Part shown: positions 25,419 to 32,428 of the stretch, one piece after another
Layout of the letters: the number at the start of each line of letters is the position of its first letter
Position numbering within the stretch: the first letter of the stretch is position 1
DNA from: Methylobacterium planeticum
GTDB lineage: Bacteria > Pseudomonadota > Alphaproteobacteria > Rhizobiales > Beijerinckiaceae
Direction of reading: 5' to 3'
NCBI RefSeq assembly: GCF_008806345.1
Contig: NZ_VZZJ01000024.1
Span: 1-64,000, forward strand
DNA: 64,000 bases
Made by a program: the position numbers and the translations under genes
Notes under the pieces: model-generated
What the model was told of the DNA's origin: nothing
Seen by the model: only the letters and a program-made list of their open reading frames with translations
Databases searched by the model: none

Positions 25419-25588
25419 CACGACCTCGCTGCCTGCTCGCCGACATCGGCGTCGACGATCTCGCCCTCCTCGGAGGAGAGGAGGTAATCCTCCCCGAAGG
25501 CTCGGTTGGTGCGCAGCAGGTCGAAGCTCATCCAGAGCGCGAGGGCTCCGGCGATCGCCCAGGCGCTCCAGTTCATGATCTCCACCAT
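25418..25588 (-). CDS. Tiny membrane protein coupled to the permease
   Basis: A 56-residue protein (MVEIMNWSAWAIAGALALWM...) with one membrane helix at residues 7-25 and an acidic soluble tail (GEDYLLSSEEGEIVDADVGE). ATG 25588 has AAGGAAG seven bases upstream, and the stop overlaps the permease start. Such a small one-helix protein translated together with a transporter is a good candidate for an accessory subunit. Confidence 0.7.
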   Translation of the reverse strand: MVEIMNWSAWAIAGALALWMSFDLLRTNRAFGEDYLLSSEEGEIVDADVGEQAARS

Positions 25589-25624
25589 GACGGACTTCCT
25601 TGCGGTTCGATGGAAGGCGGAATC

Positions 25625-25686
25625 TCGGATCCGGCACGTTCTCGGATCCGGCAAGTTCGCGCACCCGGCAAGTTCGCGGACCCGGA
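25625..25686. repeat. Tandem repeat between permease accessory genes
   Basis: About three and a half units of a 17-20-base GGATCCGGCAAGTTCGCG-type repeat, degenerate at the ends, in the 115-base gap between the 133-residue and 56-residue membrane protein genes. It may form RNA structure or simply be slippage-derived. Confidence 0.6.
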
Positions 25687-25703
25687 CAGCGTGAGCCGCG
25701 CGA

Positions 25704-26105
25704 TCAGCGGGCCCGCGGCGCGTCGTCCGAGCCGAAGCGCTCGGCGATGACGTCCCGGTATTCGCGATCCGAGTACCGGAACAGGAAAACGAAGTATCCG
25801 ACGATGATGACCACCGTCAGCGCCAGGGCGCTCCAGTTGAGGGCGTAATCGAAGCGGGTCCCGATGATCGTCGCGGCCTTCTCGGGCGCGATCCCGAGCT
25901 TCTCCCATTGCGCCGCCATGACGGCGTTCTGGCCGAGCGCCTCCCAGGTCGGGTTCGGGTACTCGGTCGTCGTCGTGCCGCCGCCCGCCAGCTTGAACAG
26001 CAGCGGCAGGTAGAGCGTGAAGAAGACGAGCACCAGCATCAGGAAGGCATCGAAGATCTGCCCGGCGACCGATTGCTTGGGCGGCTCGTAGGGGGTTTTC
26101 TTCAC
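25704..26105 (-). CDS. Two-helix membrane protein of the permease operon
   Basis: A 133-residue protein with membrane helices at about residues 18-40 (FDAFLMLVLVFFTLYLPLLF) and 92-112 (SALALTVVIIVGYFVFLFRY). The loop between has TTTTEYPNPTWEALGQN. GTG 26105 overlaps the upstream stop (GTGA) and follows AAGGGAG, so it is coupled. Family not recognised. Context suggests a transporter accessory subunit. Confidence 0.7.
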   Translation of the reverse strand: MKKTPYEPPKQSVAGQIFDAFLMLVLVFFTLYLPLLFKLAGGGTTTTEYPNPTWEALGQNAVMAAQWEKLGIAPEKAATIIGTRFDYALNWSALALTVVIIVGYFVFLFRYSDREYRDVIAERFGSDDAPRAR

Positions 26106-26407
26106 TTCACCGCTCCCTTGTCCTGCCGCATCCGGCGAAGCTGATCGAGATAGTAGATGTCGATCCCGTAGATCGCGGCCCGATCCTCGCCGTAGTGCCG
26201 GATCATCGCGACGATCGCCGCCGTGTTGAGAAACAGGACGCTGACACCGAGCAGAGCCATCGGGATGGTCAGGTTGGCGGCATCGAACACGTGCCGCATC
26301 GTCCAGAAGGTGAAGGCGTAGATCAGCCAGACCACGACGACCGCGAAGATGGCGGCCGCGCAGTCTCGCCGGAACATGGCCGAGATGCGGGGGTCCTGGT
26401 GCGACAT
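26102..26407 (-). CDS. Two-helix membrane protein, first gene of the permease operon
   Basis: A 101-residue protein from ATG 26407 with GGGAGGGAG upstream. Helices lie at about residues 17-38 (AAIFAVVVVWLIYAFTFWTM) and 47-68 (TIPMALLGVSVLFLNTAAIV), followed by a charged tail IYGIDIYYLDQLRRMRQDKG. It resembles small subunits of the DUF485 kind that accompany solute symporters, but the match is not firm. It is the first gene after the direct repeats at 26433-26465. Confidence 0.7.
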   Translation of the reverse strand: MSHQDPRISAMFRRDCAAAIFAVVVVWLIYAFTFWTMRHVFDAANLTIPMALLGVSVLFLNTAAIVAMIRHYGEDRAAIYGIDIYYLDQLRRMRQDKGAVK

Positions 26408-26432
26408 GGCACGCTCCCTCCCAGGGAAGTTA

Positions 26433-26465
26433 TTCTTTTCGGGAATGCGTCGTTCTTTTCGGGAA
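26433..26465. promoter_or_regulatory. Two direct repeats upstream of the permease operon
   Basis: TTCTTTTCGGGAA occurs at 26433-26445 and exactly again at 26453-26465, a 20-base period (two helical turns), 26-58 bases before the first start codon. The second copy runs on into a partial palindrome (TTCTTT...AAAGAA). This is a likely regulator-binding or promoter element. Confidence 0.5.
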
Positions 26466-27135
26466 AGAAACTGCCGAGCGCGCGCCGTTGTCAATGTCAA
26501 AAATGTTGTGCAGCGCGTCAAACCGGAACTGTCCTGCCGGCCTGCGGCGGCCGGCCGGATCCGCCGCGTCGGCGCGTCGCCGAGCGGGTCGAGGAGGCCC
26601 CGCGAGCCATCCATTTCGGCCCCGTCCGTCCGAAGGCCTCGCGCGGTCGAGCACGCGACCGGCGCGGTCTGCCTGGGCGCTCGGCACGGTCGTCTCGCAA
26701 CGCCGGGTGAGCTTAACGCCCGCTCGCTTATGGAGAAACTTTCGTACCTGGGGAGAACAAATCGCGGTTTCGGGCGAACGGACCGCGGGAATCGTCGTCC
26801 CGGAGCTCGGGAGGCGGCATCCCGGATGCGGTCGGGCATGATTGGTTTTCGATGTCAGCGTCCCGGATTCGTCCCGTACCGGGATCGTATCGGCGCATCG
26901 GGAACGCCCTGGAACCGGTGACGCGGCGCGGCGACGCCGGGCGGGGGCGATCGCCGGGGTTCTCGGAACTCCACGCCCGCGAGGCGACGCCGGGGCGGCA
27001 CCGGGCCGGCCCGCATGCCGGTCCGTTCGGCACCGCAGCACTTTCTTGCCAAGAAAAATTTGTGACCATTGGTTGACCAAGGGTCCGGCCTGTGCGAGCT
27101 GTATCGTGCAGACTCGATGAGACGGGGAACTTGCG
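26466..27135. other. Divergent intergenic region between permease and mgs operons
   Basis: About 670 bases of GC-rich DNA without a convincing gene. It must contain the promoter for mgsA; TTGACC near 27072 is a possible -35 element. No clear sigma-54 site was found. Confidence 0.4.
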
Positions 27136-28029
27136 ATGTGCGGCATAGTCGGGTTGTTCTTGAAGAATCCCAAGCTTGAGCCACAGCTCGGCACGCTTTT
27201 GTCCAACATGCTCGAGACGATGACGGGCCGCGGTCCCGACAGCGCGGGCTTCGCCGTCTACGGCGCCGACGGCGAGGGCGTGAAGCTGACTCTCCGGGGT
27301 CCCGACCAGGCCGCCCTCTCCGTCGCGGTGTCCGGGCTCGAGGCCGGCCTCGGCGCCCGCTTCGAGACGGTCGAGCGCGACACCCACACGGTCCTCTCGG
27401 TTCCCGCCGGGCGCGAGGACGCGGTGCGGGCCTGGCTGCAGGCGAACACGCGCGGGATCGACGTGGTCAGCGCCGGCCGGCGGATGGAGATCTACAAGGA
27501 GGTCGGCCTGCCGGCCCAGGTCGCCGGGCGCTTCGACCTCGCCGGCATGACCGGGACGCACGGCATCGGCCACACCCGCATGGCGACCGAGAGCGCCGTC
27601 ACCACGAACGGCGCCCACCCGTTCTCGACGGGCATCGACGAGTGCCTCGTCCACAACGGCTCGCTCTCGAACCACAACGACATGCGCCGCCGCCTCGAGC
27701 GCGAGGGCCTGACCTTCGCCACCCGGAACGACACCGAGGTCGCCGCCGGCTACCTGAGCTGGCGCATGCGCGAGGGCGCCTCGCTCAAGGAGGCGCTCGA
27801 ATCGAGCCTGCGGGATCTCGACGGCTTCTTCACCTTCGTGGTCGGCACCGAGACGGGGTTCGCGGTGGTGCGCGACCCCATCGCCTGCAAGCCCGCCGTC
27901 ATGGCCGAGACCGACGACTACGTCGCCTTCGGCTCCGAATACAGGGCGCTCGTCGGCCTGCCCGGCATCGACAAGGCGCGCGTCTTCGAGCCCGAGCCCG
28001 CCCGCGTCTACGCCTGGGAGCGCCACTGA
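27136..28029 (+). CDS. mgsA: N-methylglutamate synthase subunit A (glutamine amidotransferase class II-like)
   Basis: A 297-residue protein starting MCGIVGLF; Cys2 is the N-terminal nucleophile of class II amidotransferases once Met is removed. Typical motifs are GRGPDSAGFAVYG, GIGHTRMATES and LVHNGSLSNHNDMRRRLE. It corresponds to the amidotransferase part of glutamate synthase. In the NMG pathway it acts with MgsB and MgsC to form N-methylglutamate from a methylamine or methylamide donor and glutamate. Its stop overlaps the mgsB start (TGATG). GGGGAA lies six bases upstream of the ATG. Confidence 0.92.
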   Translation: MCGIVGLFLKNPKLEPQLGTLLSNMLETMTGRGPDSAGFAVYGADGEGVKLTLRGPDQAALSVAVSGLEAGLGARFETVERDTHTVLSVPAGREDAVRAWLQANTRGIDVVSAGRRMEIYKEVGLPAQVAGRFDLAGMTGTHGIGHTRMATESAVTTNGAHPFSTGIDECLVHNGSLSNHNDMRRRLEREGLTFATRNDTEVAAGYLSWRMREGASLKEALESSLRDLDGFFTFVVGTETGFAVVRDPIACKPAVMAETDDYVAFGSEYRALVGLPGIDKARVFEPEPARVYAWERH

Positions 28030-28718
28030 TGCCGAACTTCGACCTGAACCGCGCGCCCCTGCGCGAGCTGAACCGCACCCTGCACGCCCTGCGCCCCGAC
28101 ACCAACGAGAGCCACTGGACCGTCACCGGGCCGGACGGGCGCCACGCCATCGCGGCGGGGCTCGACGCGCCGATCAGCGTCGAGATCGACGGAAACGTCG
28201 GCTATTACTGCGCCGGCATGAACAAGCACGCCAGCGTCGTGATCAACGGCAATGCGGGCGTGGGCGTCGCCGAGAACATGATGTCGGGCTTCGTCCACGT
28301 GCGGGGCGATGCCAGCCAGGCGGCGGGCGCCACCGCGCATGGCGGCCTCCTCGTCGTGGACGGCAATGCGGGGGCGCGCTGCGGCATCTCGATGAAGGGC
28401 ATCGACATCGTGGTGAAGGGCTCGATCGGCCACATGTCGGCCTTCATGGCCCAGGCCGGGACCCTGACGGTGCTGGGCGACGCCGGCGAGGCGCTCGGCG
28501 ACTCACTCTACGAGGCCAGGCTGTTCGTGCGCGGCTCGGTCAGGAGCCTCGGCGCCGACTGCATCGAGAAGGAGATGCGCGACGAGCACCGCGAGCAGCT
28601 CCACGGCAAGCTGAAGGCCGCCGGGCTCGCGGGCGAGATCGATCCGTCCGAGTTCAAGCGCTACGGCTCGGCGCGCCGCCTCTACCATTTCCACGTCGAC
28701 AACGCCGGAGCCTACTGA
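28029..28718 (+). CDS. mgsB: N-methylglutamate synthase subunit B (GltB C-terminal beta-helix-like)
   Basis: A 229-residue protein with the GXGXG-type beta-helix repeats of the glutamate synthase C-terminal domain: VEIDGNVGYYCAGMNKHASV, INGNAGVGVAENMMSGFVHV, VDGNAGARCGISMKGIDIVV. It is structural within the MgsABC enzyme. Both ends overlap neighbours by one base (TGATG), so the three subunits are produced in fixed ratio. Confidence 0.92.
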   Translation: MPNFDLNRAPLRELNRTLHALRPDTNESHWTVTGPDGRHAIAAGLDAPISVEIDGNVGYYCAGMNKHASVVINGNAGVGVAENMMSGFVHVRGDASQAAGATAHGGLLVVDGNAGARCGISMKGIDIVVKGSIGHMSAFMAQAGTLTVLGDAGEALGDSLYEARLFVRGSVRSLGADCIEKEMRDEHREQLHGKLKAAGLAGEIDPSEFKRYGSARRLYHFHVDNAGAY

Positions 28719-30064
28719 TGGCCGAGACCCCGAAGGATCCGCGCGACCTGCCGCGCACGAAGCCGCGCTTCTCCGCGACCTACACCCCCGACGTGATGTC
28801 CGAGATCCGCCGCGCCGCGGCGACCGGCATCTACGACATCCGGGGCGCCGGCGCGAAGCGTCCGCTGCCCCATTTCGACGACCTCCTGTTCCTCGGCGCC
28901 TCGATCAGCCGCTACCCGCTCGAGGGCTACCGCGAGCGCTGCGGCACGGAGGTGGTGCTCGGCAACCGCTTCGCCTCGAAGCCGATCACGCTGAAGACCC
29001 CGGTGACGATCGCCGGCATGAGCTTCGGCTCGCTCTCCGGCCAGGCCAAGGAAGCCCTCGGGCGCGGCGCGACGCTCGCCGGCACCTCCACCACCACGGG
29101 CGACGGCGGCATGACGCAGGAGGAGCGGGGTCACTCGCAGACCCTCGTCTACCAGTACCTGCCCTCGCGCTACGGCATGAACCCGGACGATTTGCGCCGG
29201 GCCGACGCCATCGAGGTGGTGATCGGCCAGGGCGCCAAGCCCGGCGGCGGCGGCATGCTGCTCGGCCAGAAGATCACCGAGCGCGTCGCCGGGATGCGCT
29301 GCCTGCCCCCCGGCATCGACCAGCGCTCCGCCTGCCGCCACCCGGACTGGACCGGCCCGGACGACCTCGAGATCAAGATCGAGGAGCTGCGCGAGATCAC
29401 GGACGGCGAGAAGCCGATCTACGTCAAGGTCGGGGCGTCGCGGCCTTATTACGACACCGCGCTCGCGGCGAAGTCGGGGGCCGACGTGGTGGTGCTCGAC
29501 GGGATGCAGGGCGGCACCGCCGCCACCCAGGACGTCTTCATCGAGCATGTCGGGATCCCGACGCTCGCGGCGATCCGGCCCGCCGTGCAGGCGCTGCGCG
29601 ACCTCGGGCTGCACCGCAAGGTCCAGCTCGTGGTCTCGGGCGGCATCCGCTCGGGCGCCGACGTCGCCAAGGTCCTGGCCCTCGGGGCGGATGCGGTGGC
29701 GATCGGCACCGCGGCGCTGATCGCGCTCGGCGACAACGATCCGCGCTGGGAGGCGGAGTACCAGGCCCTCGGCACCACGGCCGGCGCCTACGACGACTGG
29801 CACGAGGGCAACGACCCCGCCGGCATCACGACGCAGCGGCCCGAGCTCGCGAGCCGCCTCGACCCCGTCCTCGCCGGTCGGCGGCTCGCCAACTACCTCG
29901 CGGTGATGACGCTGGAAGCCCAGACCATCGCCCGGGCCTGCGGCAAGAGCCACCTGCACAACCTCGAACCGGAGGATCTGGTGGCGCTGACGATCGAGGC
30001 CGCCGCCATGGCGGGCGTGCCCCTCGCCGGCACCGAATGGGTGCCGGGCAAGACCGGTTTCTGA
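28718..30064 (+). CDS. mgsC: N-methylglutamate synthase subunit C (FMN-binding glutamate synthase-like)
   Basis: A 448-residue TIM-barrel FMN protein like the central and FMN domains of glutamate synthase. Motifs include ITIAGMSFGSLSGQAKEALG, TSTTTGDGGM, VIGQGAKPGGGGMLLG, VVVLDGMQGGTAATQD and VVSGGIRSGADVAKVLALGA, the last being the phosphate-binding glycines. Cysteines in ARACGKSHLHNL may take part in an Fe-S site. It forms the catalytic synthase centre with MgsA and MgsB and is followed by a large hairpin before gmaS. Confidence 0.92.
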   Translation: MAETPKDPRDLPRTKPRFSATYTPDVMSEIRRAAATGIYDIRGAGAKRPLPHFDDLLFLGASISRYPLEGYRERCGTEVVLGNRFASKPITLKTPVTIAGMSFGSLSGQAKEALGRGATLAGTSTTTGDGGMTQEERGHSQTLVYQYLPSRYGMNPDDLRRADAIEVVIGQGAKPGGGGMLLGQKITERVAGMRCLPPGIDQRSACRHPDWTGPDDLEIKIEELREITDGEKPIYVKVGASRPYYDTALAAKSGADVVVLDGMQGGTAATQDVFIEHVGIPTLAAIRPAVQALRDLGLHRKVQLVVSGGIRSGADVAKVLALGADAVAIGTAALIALGDNDPRWEAEYQALGTTAGAYDDWHEGNDPAGITTQRPELASRLDPVLAGRRLANYLAVMTLEAQTIARACGKSHLHNLEPEDLVALTIEAAAMAGVPLAGTEWVPGKTGF

Positions 30065-30072
30065 GCTTCCTG

Positions 30073-30105
30073 GAGGGCCGCTCCCGCGCAGCGGGGGCGG
30101 CCCTC
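30073..30105 (+). promoter_or_regulatory. Large hairpin between mgsC and gmaS
   Basis: GAGGGCCGC-T-CCCGC, loop GCA, then GCGGG-G-GCGGCCCTC: a nearly perfect 33-base hairpin nine bases after the mgsC stop, without a T-tract. It could be an RNA-stability element that sets different levels of mgs and gmaS messages, or a weak terminator. Confidence 0.6.
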
Positions 30106-30158
30106 TCGACGTACGCAGGCCCACCACGCAGCCGATCGACCCACGGGAGTGTTTCGCG

Positions 30159-31457
30159 ATGACGCTCGATCTCGAGATTGCCGCCAAGGAACGCGGTATC
30201 AAGTACTTCCTCGTGTCCTACACCGATCTGTTCGGCACGCAGCGCGCCAAGCTGGTGCCGGCCGCGGCCATCAGGAGCACCTGCAAGAACGGCGCGGGCT
30301 TCGCGGGCTTCGCGACCTGGCTCGACATGAGCCCGGCCGATGCCGACCTCCTGGCGGTGCCCGATCCCGACGGCCTGATCCAGCTGCCTTGGAAGCCCGA
30401 GGTCGGCTGGCTGCCGGCGGATCTCGTCATGAACGGGGTGCCCGTCGCGCAGGGCCCGCGCAACATCCTCAAGCGCCTGATCAAGGACGCGGCCCGGGAC
30501 GGGCTGCAGATGAAGACCGGCGTCGAGTGCGAGTTCTTCCTGATCACCCCCTGCGGCTCGGAGCCCGCCGACACCGCCGACCGGCAGATGAAGCCCTGCT
30601 ACGATCAGTCGGCCCTGATGCGGCGCTACGACGTCATCACGGAGATCTGCGACGCCATGCTGAGCCTCGGCTGGCGGCCCTACCAGAACGACCACGAGGA
30701 CGCCAACGGCCAGTTCGAGATGAACTGGGACTACGACGACGCCCTCGTCACCGCCGACCGGCACGCCTTCTTCAAGTACATGACGCGCTCCATCGCCGAG
30801 AAGCACGGCCTGCGCGCGACCTTCATGCCCAAGCCCTTCATGGACCTGACGGGCTCGGGCTGCCACGCCCACGTCTCGGTCTGGCGGGACGAGCGCAACG
30901 TCTTCAGCGACCCCGCGGATGAGATCGGCCTGTCGCGGGAGGGCTACCACTTCATCGGGGGCCTGATCCACTCGGCCGACGCGCTCGCGGCCATCACCAA
31001 CCCGTGCGTGAACTCCTATAAGCGCATCAACGCGCCGCGCACCACCTCGGGGGCGACCTGGGCGCCCAACACCGTGACCTACACGGGCAACAACCGCACC
31101 CACATGATCCGCATCCCCGATGGCGGGCGCTTCGAGTTCCGCCTCGCGGACGGGGCGGCCAACCCCTACCTGCTGCAGGCCGGCATCCTGGCGGCGGGGC
31201 TCGACGGGCTGCGCAACCGGCGCGATCCGGGCCAGCGCCTCGACATCAACATGTACACGGACGGCCACACGGTCGAGGGCGTCAAGCGGCTGCCCCTCAA
31301 CATGCTCGACGCGATGCGGGCGCTCGAGGGCTGCGACGTGCTCAACGAGGCCCTCGGGGCCTTCGTGCCGAGCTACCTCAAGCTCAAGACCGAGGAATGG
31401 AACGCCTATTGTCGCCACCTGACCCAGTGGGAGCGCGACACCACCCTCGATTGCTGA
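30159..31457 (+). CDS. gmaS: Gamma-glutamylmethylamide synthetase (glutamine synthetase type III-like)
   Basis: A 432-residue enzyme that joins methylamine to glutamate with ATP to give gamma-glutamylmethylamide. Glutamine synthetase motifs: YFLVSYTDLFGTQRAKLVPA at the N-terminus, CEFFLITP (metal glutamates), NGQFEMNWDYDDAL, FMPKPFMDLTGSGCHAHVSV, and the C-terminal GRFEFRLADGAANPYLLQA. The length fits GmaS rather than housekeeping GlnA. It is fourth in the plus-strand operon, 94 bases after mgsC, and ends before a strong terminator. Confidence 0.92.
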   Translation: MTLDLEIAAKERGIKYFLVSYTDLFGTQRAKLVPAAAIRSTCKNGAGFAGFATWLDMSPADADLLAVPDPDGLIQLPWKPEVGWLPADLVMNGVPVAQGPRNILKRLIKDAARDGLQMKTGVECEFFLITPCGSEPADTADRQMKPCYDQSALMRRYDVITEICDAMLSLGWRPYQNDHEDANGQFEMNWDYDDALVTADRHAFFKYMTRSIAEKHGLRATFMPKPFMDLTGSGCHAHVSVWRDERNVFSDPADEIGLSREGYHFIGGLIHSADALAAITNPCVNSYKRINAPRTTSGATWAPNTVTYTGNNRTHMIRIPDGGRFEFRLADGAANPYLLQAGILAAGLDGLRNRRDPGQRLDINMYTDGHTVEGVKRLPLNMLDAMRALEGCDVLNEALGAFVPSYLKLKTEEWNAYCRHLTQWERDTTLDC

Positions 31458-31500
31458 GCCGAGCGCGTCCGCCGCGGGATCAAAGCGCACCGGGCCTCAG

Positions 31501-31528
31501 CCCCGCCGGCCTCGCCGGCGGGGTTTTT
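31501..31528 (+). terminator. Rho-independent terminator after gmaS
   Basis: CCCCGCCGGC, loop CTC, GCCGGCGGGG, then five T: a perfect 10-base GC stem with a T-tract, 43 bases after the gmaS stop. It ends the mgs operon before the convergent mgd genes. Confidence 0.9.
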
Positions 31529-31804
31529 CGAGCGCGAGGCGTCCCGGCGATCGCGCGTCCGGCCCCCCAGGCGTCCCGTCCGGGATCAGGCGTCGCGGGG
31601 TTGGCCGGAGGGGACCGGACCGTCCGCGCCGAACCGGCCGGCTCCGCACGCGCGGGACCGGCAGGCCCCCCGGCGCATTCCGGGGGAGGGGGCGGACCGC
31701 TCCCGCGGGAGAGGGGCGCCGGCGCTTCCCACGCCTTCCGGGCTTCGTGCCGACGCTTCGGGGCTGGTGCTTCGGGGCTGGCGCTTGGGGGCTGCCCCCA
31801 GGGT

Positions 31805-32428
31805 TCAGTGTTCCGCTTCGCGATCCACCTCGTATCCGAACTCCGCCGCGGCGTGGCTCAGCCAGGACCAGAAGCTGCCCGCGAAGCTGCGGGCGACGGC
31901 GAGGTCGTAGGTCGGCGCCTCGTCCCGCTGCCAGATCTGGGCGCCGATATGCGCGATGCTGGTGACGGCGGCCTGCCCGGCCGCGAAGGCGCGCGGGTGC
32001 AGGTCGACCGCCACCCCCTTCGACAGGAGCCCGCGCGCGCGCGGGCCGGAGACCCGCACGATCGCGCGCGCGTCGCTCTGGTCCGTGACGGCCGCGACCC
32101 CGCGCAAGGCCTCGGCGAGGCCCTGCAGCCCGGCGCGCGCCTCGGCGACCGCCAGCCACTGGCCGGGCGCGGACCAGACGAGGCCCCGCTCGCCCACGAG
32201 TGTCGCCGCGCCGCTCCCGGGCAGCGACCAGCCGAACCGGTCCGCCAGGATGCGCCCCAGGGCGTCCTCCTGCCCGTCGGCCGCGATCACGGTGGCGAGG
32301 CCGACGCCGTCCCGCAGGGTCAGCCGGACGCCCGGCTCCCCCTGCGGACGTCCATGCCGGCCGGCCCGCGCGAACCCGGCCCAGGCGCTGCGGGGGGTCC
32401 ACGCGCTCGTCATCACGCCCTCAGACAC
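31805..32428 (-). CDS. mgdD: N-methylglutamate dehydrogenase subunit D (sarcosine oxidase gamma-like)
   Basis: A 207-residue small subunit of the SoxG type, with LRDGVGLATVIAADGQEDAL, LVWSAPGQWLAVAEA, VSGPRARGLLSKGVAVDLHP and SFAGSFWSWLSHAAAEFGYE. GTG 32428 overlaps the mgdC stop by eight bases and has GAGGAG upstream; an ATG at 32413 is the alternative. It is last in the mgdABCD operon. Confidence 0.88.
   Translation of the reverse strand: MSEGVMTSAWTPRSAWAGFARAGRHGRPQGEPGVRLTLRDGVGLATVIAADGQEDALGRILADRFGWSLPGSGAATLVGERGLVWSAPGQWLAVAEARAGLQGLAEALRGVAAVTDQSDARAIVRVSGPRARGLLSKGVAVDLHPRAFAAGQAAVTSIAHIGAQIWQRDEAPTYDLAVARSFAGSFWSWLSHAAAEFGYEVDREAEH

Noticed and set aside
23952..25487. A 511-codon plus-strand frame opposite the permease
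   Set aside because: Composition is His/Asp/Gln/Glu-rich, the mirror of hydrophobic codons on the other strand; not a real protein.
27035..27055. Possible sigma-54 promoter (GCAC...TTGC) before mgsA
   Set aside because: The spacing between the two elements is one base short and the -24 GG is missing.
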